A stretch of DNA of 64,000 bases from Mycolicibacterium stellerae (GTDB lineage: Bacteria > Actinomycetota > Actinomycetes > Mycobacteriales > Mycobacteriaceae): NCBI RefSeq assembly GCF_003719305.1, contig NZ_RARC01000025.1, forward strand, positions 34,381 through 98,380, given 5' to 3'. Positions 24,787 through 32,336 of the stretch are shown one piece after another (the first letter of the stretch is position 1; the number at the start of each line of letters is the position of its first letter). Both the position numbers and the translations under genes were made by a program. The notes beneath the pieces were generated by a model. The model was given only the letters and a program-made list of their open reading frames with translations, was not told the origin of the DNA and searched no databases.

Positions 24787-25979
24787 CCTGGCTGCCCGAT
24801 CTGTGCGGTGTTGCGCGGTGGTCCATCGATGGGGCCGAACAGCAGTTGCTTGAGCCCATCCGAGTTCAGCACGATGCCCTGGTTTCCGTACTCCCATGGG
24901 TTGGCCGCCACGTCTGCCACGACATAGGGCGTCCGCTTTCCCGGCGCGACCCGCGGCAGGTCCGTGCACTGCGGACCACCGCTGGCAGCCACCTTCGGCA
25001 GATTGGCAGGATAGCGGTAGCGCTCGGCGCCAAGGACGAAGCCAACCATGATCATCGAGCCCGGCAATGACGGCGGTGGTGACTTCGCCAGCGGCAAGGT
25101 TCCCGCTAATGCGCAATTGAGCGCGCGGTTGTACTCGTTGGTGAGGTCGGTGGTCGGTGCAAGCAGGTGCACCACATCGGTGAGCGGCTGGCGGTTACTG
25201 CTCACGACATCGTTGCCGACATCTGCCAAACCTATTGTGTTGACCAGGAATGCATCCAGGTTGTGCTGCTCCTCGCGAATGGTCCGACTCATCCTCGTAG
25301 CATTGGATGCGATCGTCAGGACATCCGGTGCCGCGTCGGCGTATGTATCGAATACTGTTGGCGCGACCTCCAGACCGTGTTGCAGTTGGGCGAATGTCGG
25401 CTCCAGCGTGGCCATTAGCGCATCGAGTTGTGACGTGGTCGCGCCGAGCTTGTCACCGCGCCCGTCCAATGCCGATGAGACTGCGCCGAGTGTCTCGTTC
25501 AGTTTCATGGGCTCGATCTGGGACAGGACCGAGCCGAGCTGTTGGAACAACGTGTTGTTTTCCACCGTGACGTTGGCCGCCGACAGGACCTGGCCTGCTC
25601 GTAGCACGTCGCTCGTCGGCTCCGCAGGCGCGACGAGTTCGACGAACTTCGCTCCGAAGACCGTCGACGCGGCTATGCGAACCCCCACATTGGCCGGAAT
25701 CAAAGGCAGCTCTGCGGGATCCATCGCCAGGTGCAGGGCGGCTCCGCCGTTTGGTTGCGGTTCGATGGATGCCACGCGACCGACTTCGACACCACGCATC
25801 TTCACCTTGGCATCGGGATTCATCACTAGACCGGCGCGCGGCGACACCACGGTTATGGGCACCGTCGGTGTCAGGCCGCCGCGGAACAGTGTGACGGCGA
25901 GGGTGATTACGGCGACGAGGGCGGCGATGCTGGATAGACCGGCAAGCAGGCGGATGGCGTTTTGGCTCAATTCGTTCAC
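24783..25979 (-). CDS. mceA: Mce family protein, MceA position
   Basis: A 398-residue protein with an anchor (LLAGLSSIAALVAVITLAVTLF), an MCE domain (AGLVMNPDAKVKMRGVEVGRVASIEP, VFGAKFVELVAP), and a long helical segment with the MceA-type end (CTDLPRVAPGKRTPYVVADVAANPWEYGNQG). It is the first of the six mce genes and follows yrbEB by two bases. Together they form an ATP-driven lipid importer; the cargo of this copy cannot be read from sequence. Confidence 0.92.
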   Translation of the reverse strand: MNELSQNAIRLLAGLSSIAALVAVITLAVTLFRGGLTPTVPITVVSPRAGLVMNPDAKVKMRGVEVGRVASIEPQPNGGAALHLAMDPAELPLIPANVGVRIAASTVFGAKFVELVAPAEPTSDVLRAGQVLSAANVTVENNTLFQQLGSVLSQIEPMKLNETLGAVSSALDGRGDKLGATTSQLDALMATLEPTFAQLQHGLEVAPTVFDTYADAAPDVLTIASNATRMSRTIREEQHNLDAFLVNTIGLADVGNDVVSSNRQPLTDVVHLLAPTTDLTNEYNRALNCALAGTLPLAKSPPPSLPGSMIMVGFVLGAERYRYPANLPKVAASGGPQCTDLPRVAPGKRTPYVVADVAANPWEYGNQGIVLNSDGLKQLLFGPIDGPPRNTAQIGQPG

Positions 25980-25981
25980 CC

Positions 25982-26827
25982 TTATCCCGACAGGTTGAAA
26001 TTGCCGTCGGCGCCGTAGACGGCGAGCGAGATCAACATCGTCAACGACACGACGACGATCAGAGACGTTCGGACCGCATTTCCGACGGCAACCCCCACGC
26101 CTGCCGGGCCGCCGGCGGCGAAGTAGCCGAAAAAGGTATGAATCAGCAAGATGCTCAACGCCATGAGCACTGCCTGCAAGAAAGACCAGATGAGATCGGT
26201 CGGGTTCAGAAACGTCGTGAAGTAGTGATCATAGAGGCCGCCGGACTGCCCGAAGATGACGACCGTGGTGAACTGGCTAGCCAGGAAGGACAGGATCACC
26301 GCGATCGTGTACAGCGGTGCGATGGCAATCAGACCCGCAATGATCCGGGTACTCACCAGGTACGACACAGGTCGAATCGCCATGCTCTCGAGGGCATCGA
26401 TCTCCTCGTTGACGCGCATGGCGCCAAGCTGCGCGGTCACGCCGGCGCCGAAGGTTGCCGCCAATCCGATACCAGCGACCACAGGTGCGGTGATTCGCAC
26501 ATTGATGAATGCCGCAAGAAATCCCGTCAGCGCCTCGACGCCGATATTGCCCAGGGAGCTGTACCCCTGGATGGCAAGCGTCCCCCCCGCCGCGAGCGTC
26601 ATGAACCCGACGATGACCACTGTCCCGCCGATCATCGCCAACATCCCTGTGCCCATGCTGATCTCAGCGATGAGGCGGATGACTTCGCTGCGATAGTTGG
26701 TCGCTGCGAACGGCACGCCAGCGATCGCTCTGAGGTAGAAAAGAGTGTGATCACCGATGCCGCGGACCGCAGCGACCGGCCGTTCGACTTCTCGACTCAA
26801 ACGGGGAAACATCGTTCGCGCGGTCAC
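25982..26827 (-). CDS. yrbEB: YrbE-type MlaE permease, second subunit
   Basis: A 281-residue integral membrane protein of the MlaE/YrbE family with five or six helices. The conserved coupling segment INEE-type is MRVNEEIDALESMAIRPVSYLVSTRIIAG. YrbE proteins are the inner-membrane permease half of Mce transporters and work with the MceG (Mkl) ATPase, which is not in this window. The start is a GTG ten bases after the yrbEA stop. Confidence 0.93.
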   Translation of the reverse strand: MTARTMFPRLSREVERPVAAVRGIGDHTLFYLRAIAGVPFAATNYRSEVIRLIAEISMGTGMLAMIGGTVVIVGFMTLAAGGTLAIQGYSSLGNIGVEALTGFLAAFINVRITAPVVAGIGLAATFGAGVTAQLGAMRVNEEIDALESMAIRPVSYLVSTRIIAGLIAIAPLYTIAVILSFLASQFTTVVIFGQSGGLYDHYFTTFLNPTDLIWSFLQAVLMALSILLIHTFFGYFAAGGPAGVGVAVGNAVRTSLIVVVSLTMLISLAVYGADGNFNLSG

Positions 26828-26837
26828 ACGTGTGTCC

Positions 26838-27614
26838 TCAACTGCTTGTCATCCGGATACCGATGGCGGTGACGACAACATTGACGGCGAAAAGCGCCAT
26901 GAATGCATACACGACGGCCTCGTTGACGGCATTGCCGACTGCCTTGGCCCCGCCCCTGGTCACCGACAACCCTCGATAGCAGGCGACCAGGCCGGCGATC
27001 AGGCCGAACAATGCGGCCTTGACGCATGAGATCGTCATTTCGGGGATGCCCGTGAGCAGGGTGATGCCGCCGGCGAATGCACCGGGGTTGACGTCTTGCA
27101 CGAAAACCGAAAACACATATCCGCCAAGTATTCCGATGGTACAGACCAGGCTGTTCAGCAGCAGAGCGACCAGGCCTGATGCCAGCATTCGCGGAGTCAC
27201 CAGCCGTTGCACCGGGTTGATTCCGAGCACCTCCATGGCTTCGATCTCTTCGCGAATGGTGCGCGCTCCCAGATCGGCGCACATCGCAGTAGCTCCCGCC
27301 CCGGCGACGATCAAAACGGTGACCATTGGTCCGACCTGAGTTACCGCACCGAACGCGGCGCCGGCGCCCGACAGGTCCGCAGCGCCCAGTTCACGCAGCA
27401 GGACGTTCAAGGTAAAGCTCACCAGCACCGTGAATGGGATAGCCACCATGAGGGTTGGCGCCAGTGAGACCCGTGCCACAAACCAAGCCTGCTGAGCGAA
27501 CTCCTTGCCCTGGAAGGGACGCCGGAAGACATGGCCGACGGCCTCAGCCGCCATGGCGAAGAAGCCGCCGATTGCTTGCATTGGTTGGGCGAGCCGGTCC
27601 GCCTGTAGCATCAC
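26838..27614 (-). CDS. yrbEA: YrbE-type MlaE permease, first subunit
   Basis: A 258-residue MlaE/YrbE permease with several membrane helices and the coupling segment REEIEAMEVLGINPVQRLVTPRMLA. Starts GTG-ATG; the ATG at 27611 is equally possible. No Shine-Dalgarno is visible, but a 29-codon open frame (27611-27700) ends on the start as TGATG, which may couple translation. It opens the eight-gene yrbE-mce operon and follows the alcohol dehydrogenase gene, same strand, after 193 bases. Confidence 0.93.
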   Translation of the reverse strand: MMLQADRLAQPMQAIGGFFAMAAEAVGHVFRRPFQGKEFAQQAWFVARVSLAPTLMVAIPFTVLVSFTLNVLLRELGAADLSGAGAAFGAVTQVGPMVTVLIVAGAGATAMCADLGARTIREEIEAMEVLGINPVQRLVTPRMLASGLVALLLNSLVCTIGILGGYVFSVFVQDVNPGAFAGGITLLTGIPEMTISCVKAALFGLIAGLVACYRGLSVTRGGAKAVGNAVNEAVVYAFMALFAVNVVVTAIGIRMTSS

Positions 27615-27700
27615 AGGTAACGACTTGTTTCACTGCTCGGGCGGAAATCGTGGTCGCCGCCAGTGCTTTTCGAATCCTCGGGTCGAAATTCGGTGAGCAT
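27611..27700 (-). other. possible leader peptide coupled to yrbEA
   Basis: A 29-codon frame (MLTEFRPEDSKSTGG...) whose TGA overlaps the ATG of yrbEA as TGATG. A GTG four codons further up with GAGGAA immediately before it is an alternative start. No homologue is recognised and base use at third positions is only weakly coding. It is kept because yrbEA otherwise lacks a ribosome site. The remaining spacer to 27807 shows nothing else. Confidence 0.3.
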
Positions 27701-27807
27701 CCCGATGGTCACTTCCTCACGGTAGAGCGAACTCCAGCTGAGTCCTCGACGAGTCTCACCCATTGGCACTGCACGTTCACGCACGCGGCACCCAGTCCAG
27801 TGGTCGG

Positions 27808-28935
27808 TTACCTGTCGGCGTCGGTGAACCGAATGATGCCCCGAATGTTTCGGCCCGCCAGCATATCTCGGTATCCATCGTTGACCTGCTCGAGTGCGTA
27901 TTCGCGCGTGACCATATCGTCGAGGTTGAGTCTTCCCGCCCTGTACAGCGACAGCATCAGTCCGATGTCGTATTGCGGATTGCCGCCGCCAAAGAGGCTG
28001 CCCTTCAACGTCTTCTGCAACAGGCACAGCATCGATGTGTTCAGTGTCGTTTGGTCTTCGGTCATCGCACCCATCGCGGTGAGCACACACGTGCCGCCCT
28101 TGGCGGTAATGCCCATGTATTTGTCGACGTCCTGACCTTTGAGCTCGCCCACCGTCACGATCACTTTTTTGCACATCCTGCCCGCGGTGATCTCGGCGGC
28201 ACCGGCCGTCGCGGCTTCGATGGTGGCAAAGCCGGCCGAGGCGCCGAACTTCACCGCCTGATCCCGTTTCCATTCAACCGGTTCGACGACGAGGACATGG
28301 CGTGCACCGGAGTTGACCGCTCCCTGCAACGCAGCCATGCCAACTCCGCCCAACCCGACGATTGCAACGTCCTCGCCTGGGCGCACATCTGCGATGGTCG
28401 TCGCCGACCCGTATCCAGTCGGGACGCCGCAGCCGACAATGCACGCCAACTCGAAGGGGATCGCGGTGTCGATCTTTACCACCGACATTTGGTTCACCAC
28501 GGCGTAGGGCGAGAAGGTGCCGAGCAGACACATGGGGAATGCATTACGGCCATTGGCGGTGACGCGGAAGGATCCGTCTGATGCCGACGCGCCGCCCAGC
28601 GACAGTGCCCCCAGATCACAGAGGTTGTGCATTCCCTCGCGGCAGGAAGGGCATTGGCCGCACGAAGGCACGAATGACATGACAACGTGGTCACCGACTT
28701 CGAGGCCGCGAACGCCGGGCCCAGTCTCGGTGATGATGCCCGCACCTTCGTGGCCGCCGAGGACGGGAAATCCCGCCATGGGAATCGCGCCGGTGACCAG
28801 GTGATGGTCGGAGTGGCACATTCCAGCCGCCTCGATCTGGACCTTGACCTCGCCCTCACGTGGGTCACCGATTTCGATCTCTTCGATCGACCATGGTTCG
28901 TTGAAGTTCCACAGGATCGCGCCTTTGGTCTTCAT
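27808..28935 (-). CDS. zinc-dependent alcohol dehydrogenase, NDMA-dependent family
   Basis: A 375-residue medium-chain dehydrogenase. Catalytic-zinc segment GMCHSDHH with GGHEGAG; structural-zinc cysteines in CGQCPSCREGMHNLC; nucleotide-binding GLGGVGMAAL; and the family's KKVIVTVGELKGQDVDKYMG. It resembles the actinobacterial NDMA-dependent alcohol dehydrogenases (M. tuberculosis Rv3086 type), which hold NAD tightly. The ATG has GGAGGTGG just upstream. A GGAC-N4-GTCT operator with TATTCT -10 box lies 106 bases before it. It probably oxidises the alcohol made by the P450 encoded upstream to the aldehyde (inference). Confidence 0.92.
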   Translation of the reverse strand: MKTKGAILWNFNEPWSIEEIEIGDPREGEVKVQIEAAGMCHSDHHLVTGAIPMAGFPVLGGHEGAGIITETGPGVRGLEVGDHVVMSFVPSCGQCPSCREGMHNLCDLGALSLGGASASDGSFRVTANGRNAFPMCLLGTFSPYAVVNQMSVVKIDTAIPFELACIVGCGVPTGYGSATTIADVRPGEDVAIVGLGGVGMAALQGAVNSGARHVLVVEPVEWKRDQAVKFGASAGFATIEAATAGAAEITAGRMCKKVIVTVGELKGQDVDKYMGITAKGGTCVLTAMGAMTEDQTTLNTSMLCLLQKTLKGSLFGGGNPQYDIGLMLSLYRAGRLNLDDMVTREYALEQVNDGYRDMLAGRNIRGIIRFTDADR

Positions 28936-28997
28936 GCCACCTCCGTCCAGGTCCCAATGTTTCGTGTCGTTGACTGGTGCGTGTCCGCAGCGTCCGA

Positions 28998-29018
28998 CGA
29001 CGCCTCGGGGAGGCGTCG
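28998..29018 (-). other. hairpin in the predicted leader of the alcohol dehydrogenase mRNA
   Basis: A 9-base perfect stem (CGACGCCTC and complement) with a GGG loop, between the predicted start site near 29047 and the ADH start codon. It could be a structured leader or an upstream terminator; no riboswitch family is recognised. Confidence 0.4.
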
Positions 29019-29040
29019 GATCGTTCAGTGAGCTTAAAAT

Positions 29041-29058
29041 AGACTGTGGTCCAGAATA
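29041..29058 (-). promoter_or_regulatory. -10 box plus GGAC-N4-GTCT operator upstream of the ADH/mce genes
   Basis: Read on the minus strand: TATTCT, then GGAC-CACA-GTCT. The stretch TTATTCTGGAC is identical to that before the TetR gene at 11484. It probably drives the alcohol dehydrogenase and, by readthrough, the yrbE-mce operon. Confidence 0.65.
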
Positions 29059-29173
29059 AACCAGATGTCTTCGGCTGGCTAGTGTGCTACGAAAATTGCT
29101 GTCCAGCAGTGTCTTATCGAGGGTATTCAATGCCAACCGGATGCGTGCTGGCGGTCAACTAGGCGCAACTACT

Positions 29174-29185
29174 GGACTGAAGTCC
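29174..29185. promoter_or_regulatory. second GGAC-N4-GTCC palindrome upstream of ADH
   Basis: TGGAC-TGAA-GTCCA, the same core as at 17946-17957 read from the other strand. It lies 122 bases upstream of the 29052 operator edge, between the P450 stop and the ADH promoter. No good -10 box adjoins it. Apart from these sites and the hairpin, the 28936-29219 spacer shows nothing. Confidence 0.6.
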
Positions 29186-29219
29186 ATTTTGGATTTCTTC
29201 GGGTACGGCACCCAGCCGT

Positions 29220-30473
29220 CTAACCCGGCGCCGTACCGTAGTCGACGGGCAGTTCGAGAATGGAGTGCAGCCAAGCCGAGGGCTGACGAACCGGCGGACC
29301 CGTCATCGTGATATCGGGAACAACGTCTGCGATCGCATTGAACACCAGCTCGAGGCCCAATCGAGCGAGGTTGGCTCCGACGCAGTAGTGAGCGCCGTGA
29401 CCACCGAAACCGACGTGAGGATTGGGATCCCGGAGGATGTTGAACGAAAAGGGCTGGTCGAATACATCTTCGTCGAAGTTCGCTGACCCGTAGAACATTC
29501 CGGCGCGCTGCCCCTTCGCGATCCGGACGCCACCAAGCTCGAGATCACACCTGGCTGTGCGCTGAAAGACGTTTACGGGGGTGGACCATCTGACGATCTC
29601 GTTGATAGCGGTGGCCGGCCGTTGCCGTTTGAAGATCTCCCATTGATCGGGATTCTGCAGCAACGCCATCAGCCCCAATGTTGTAGCGTTGCGGGTTGTT
29701 TCGTTTCCCGCAACGGCCAGCATGAGGACGAAGAACCCGAATTCGATTTCCGTCAGCGACTGTCCGTCCACATCGGCCTGCACCAAAGTGCTGATGATAT
29801 CGCCTGTCGGGCAGCTCTTCCGCTTTTCGGCGAGTTGGTAGGAGTAACCCAGGATTTCGGCCGTCGCCTCGGCAGCCCGCTGCGTCGAGACGTCGGGATC
29901 GTCGAACCTCGTCATCGTGTTGGTCCAGCCGAAGAGGTCGCGCCGATCCTCCTCTGGCACACCGAGAAGATCGGCTATCGAAAGCAGCGGGAGTTGCATG
30001 GCGATGTCGGCGACGAATTCGCCGGTGCCCTTTTCCGCTGCTCGCGTCACGATGCGTCGGGCTTCTGCTTCCAGCCGCGGTCGAAGCGCCTCGATGGCCC
30101 TGGGAGTGAACATGCGGGAGATCAACTTCCGAAGCCTGGTGTGTTGCGGCGCATCATGGTTGACGAGTAGCGCCTTCGACATTTCAATCTGCTCGGGCGA
30201 CGCGTCGTCGGTAAACCGGATGTTCACCGTGTTGTCCCAAGTCGACCACTGGTCGCTGCGCAAGGACATCTCACGGACGTGCTCATGCTTTGAGACCACC
30301 CAGTAGCCGCCGTCGCGGAATCCGCCGCTCCTTTCGGGGGGCTGCGCATTCCACCAGACGGGGGCGGTTCGCCGGAGGCGGGCGTACTGCTCGACCGGTC
30401 GACCGCCGAGCATGATGTCGGGATCGGTGAAGTCGAAGCCGCTTCCGAACGGACATTGGCTGGCTGATTGCAT
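29220..30473 (-). CDS. cytochrome P450, CYP125-like
   Basis: A 417-residue P450. I-helix LAVAGNETTRNATT, K-helix ExxR in NEIVRWSTPV, and haem loop HVGFGGHGAHYCVGANLAR. The run from GNETTRN to the C-terminus closely resembles CYP125, the steroid C26-hydroxylase, including PVNVFQRTA, GQRAGMFYGSANFDE and FNILRDPNPHVGFGG. It probably hydroxylates a terminal methyl of a sterol side chain or branched lipid. I use the ATG giving MQSASQCPFGSGF; a GTG seven codons upstream is possible. No intact ferredoxin is nearby, only the remnant at 30662-30784. Confidence 0.92.
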   Translation of the reverse strand: MQSASQCPFGSGFDFTDPDIMLGGRPVEQYARLRRTAPVWWNAQPPERSGGFRDGGYWVVSKHEHVREMSLRSDQWSTWDNTVNIRFTDDASPEQIEMSKALLVNHDAPQHTRLRKLISRMFTPRAIEALRPRLEAEARRIVTRAAEKGTGEFVADIAMQLPLLSIADLLGVPEEDRRDLFGWTNTMTRFDDPDVSTQRAAEATAEILGYSYQLAEKRKSCPTGDIISTLVQADVDGQSLTEIEFGFFVLMLAVAGNETTRNATTLGLMALLQNPDQWEIFKRQRPATAINEIVRWSTPVNVFQRTARCDLELGGVRIAKGQRAGMFYGSANFDEDVFDQPFSFNILRDPNPHVGFGGHGAHYCVGANLARLGLELVFNAIADVVPDITMTGPPVRQPSAWLHSILELPVDYGTAPG

Positions 30474-30661
30474 AACCGGTCTTCGCCTTCTCACGATCGC
30501 TGAGGGTCAGGACACCCGATGCTAAGCGCGAGGCCCTAACCGCGACCGCACGCGGTTTCGGTGGATGAAATCGACTCACGTAGCCCCGATATGACGGCCT
30601 ACGTTTCCCCAAGATCGAGGCCCCGTGGATAGCGCGGACCGGTCAACGAGCAGAGGAGGTC

Positions 30662-30784
30662 GCGAAGCAGGCCCTAGGCGAGCAGGATTACGCCTTCGTC
30701 AAAGTCTCCGAGGTCGCGGCCGAGCAGCTGGTCGAACAATCCATCGCGGAATGTCCTCGGGCCGCGGTGTTACCCGAAGGCTGA
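30662..30784 (+). pseudogene. C-terminal remnant of a 3Fe-4S ferredoxin
   Basis: The plus-strand frame ending at 30784 reads ALGEQDYAFVKVSEVAAEQ and then VEQSIAECPRAAVLPEG, the usual C-terminal third of the small 3Fe-4S ferredoxins that serve P450s, including the last cluster Cys in ECPRA. The N-terminal part with the CxxHxxC-type cysteines is absent: upstream in this frame is unrelated sequence (KIEAPWIARTGQRAEEV) with no start codon in a sensible place. The rest of the 30474-30791 spacer holds nothing recognisable. I read this as a decayed or truncated ferredoxin gene left beside the CYP125-like P450. Confidence 0.6.
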
Positions 30785-30791
30785 GAAAGGT

Positions 30792-32273
30792 TCAGATCTG
30801 AGGTACATAGCCGAACGGGAGTAACAGGCTCTTGTGCTCGCAGTACGCTTCGATGCCCTCAGGACCGCCTTCGCGCCCTAACCCGGAATTTTTGTAGCCG
30901 CCGAACGGTGCACCGGGATCAAACGCGTACATGTTCACCGCGTAGGTTCCGGTGCGGATCTTTCCCGCGATCTGCACCGCGCGAGCGAAGTCGGTGGTCC
31001 ACACGCTGCCCGCCAGTCCATACACCGAGTCGTTGGCGATGCGGATCGCATCGTCCTCCGTGTCGTACGGGATGACGGCGAGTACCGGTCCAAAGATCTC
31101 TTCCTGCGCGATCGTCATCGAGTTGTCCACGTCGGCGAACACCGTCGGCTGCACGAACCAACCGCCCTCGAGTCCTTCGGGTCGCTCGCCACCGGCGACG
31201 AGGCGGGCACCCTCCTCGATCCCTGTGCGGATATAGCCTTCAACGCGGTCGCGTTGCTTCTCCGAGATCAGCGGACCGATCGCCGTGCTCGAATCATCAG
31301 GCAGGCCGACCGGCAGCGCGGACACGAAAGTTGCGATCCGATCCACGATCTCGTCATACCGCGACCGTGGCGCGAGGATCCGGGTCTGGCTGACGCACAC
31401 CTGGCCGCAGTTCATCATGCCGGACAGCACCAACATGGGTAGCGACGCGTCCAAGTCGACGTCTGCACAGATGATCGCAGCGGATTTGCCGCCGAGTTCC
31501 AACGTGCACGACTTCAGCTTCTCGGCAGCCAGCATGCCGATCTCCTTGCCGACCTCGGAACTGCCGGTGAACGAGAACTTGTCCACATCGGCATTGCCGG
31601 TCAGTGCCCGGCCTGTCTCGATACCGCCGGGCACCACCGACAGCACCCCCTCGGGAAGGCCCGCCTCGGCGAACGCCTCGGCTAACGCGTTCGTGCTGAG
31701 CGGCGTCTCGGCGGCAGGCTTGAGCACCACCGTGCAGCCCGCCAGTAAGGCGGCGCCCAGCTTGTTGGCGGCAAGGAACAGGGGTGCGTTCCACGCCACC
31801 ACCGCAGCGACCACGCCGACCGGCTCACGCGTCACCAAGGTTTGGCCGTAGATGCCATCTCTGATCTCGCGCCAGGTGAACTTGTCTGCCGCACCCGCGT
31901 AGTACGTGAGCGCGGTTACCGCAGAACCGAATTGCGTCAGGTCGATGGTCATCGCGGGCTGCCCCGTCTCCAGCCTCAGCAGGTGCTTGAACTCGTCGGC
32001 GCGCTCCTGGATCAGCTTGACCGCCGCACCGATGACCGCGGCGCGCTCGGCCGGCGGCGTGCTGGGCCAAGGGCCTTCGTCAAAGGCCTTGCGGGCCGTC
32101 GCGCAGGCCGCCTTCACATCGGCCTCGTGCGCCAGTGGCACTTGACCCACCTTTTCGCCGGTCGCCGGCGAGAACACCTCGATGACATCGGCCGTCGACG
32201 GTTGCACCCATCGACCGCCGATGAACAACGTGTCGTATTCCGTCTGTGGTTGTGTGGTGTTGTGTTCGACCAT
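30792..32273 (-). CDS. aldehyde dehydrogenase (Rv0223c-like)
   Basis: A 493-residue NAD(P)-dependent aldehyde dehydrogenase. Cofactor segment AWNAPLFLAANKLGAALLAG; general base Glu in TLELGGKSAA; catalytic Cys in MMNCGQVCVSQTR; closing motif EEIFGPVLAVIPY. The family oxidises aldehydes to carboxylic acids. Lying between a FadD19-like ligase and a CYP125-like P450, it fits the aldehyde-to-acid step before CoA activation. M. tuberculosis Rv0223c, which also lies near pckA, is a likely counterpart (from memory). Confidence 0.92.
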   Translation of the reverse strand: MVEHNTTQPQTEYDTLFIGGRWVQPSTADVIEVFSPATGEKVGQVPLAHEADVKAACATARKAFDEGPWPSTPPAERAAVIGAAVKLIQERADEFKHLLRLETGQPAMTIDLTQFGSAVTALTYYAGAADKFTWREIRDGIYGQTLVTREPVGVVAAVVAWNAPLFLAANKLGAALLAGCTVVLKPAAETPLSTNALAEAFAEAGLPEGVLSVVPGGIETGRALTGNADVDKFSFTGSSEVGKEIGMLAAEKLKSCTLELGGKSAAIICADVDLDASLPMLVLSGMMNCGQVCVSQTRILAPRSRYDEIVDRIATFVSALPVGLPDDSSTAIGPLISEKQRDRVEGYIRTGIEEGARLVAGGERPEGLEGGWFVQPTVFADVDNSMTIAQEEIFGPVLAVIPYDTEDDAIRIANDSVYGLAGSVWTTDFARAVQIAGKIRTGTYAVNMYAFDPGAPFGGYKNSGLGREGGPEGIEAYCEHKSLLLPFGYVPQI

Positions 32274-32336
32274 GGCGAGCGACAGTAGGCGATGGGCCGC
32301 CGCAATTGGCGATCGAGACCACTGGGTAGAACCCGG

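Noticed and set aside
24787..25116. 110-codon upstream extension of mceB
   Set aside because: It lies wholly within mceA in another frame; the ATGA overlap at 24786 gives the family-typical MceB N-terminus.
29084..29311. A 75-codon plus-strand frame between ADH and the P450
   Set aside because: No recognisable motif, it runs over the GGAC-N4-GTCC site and into the P450 end, and its composition is not coding-like.
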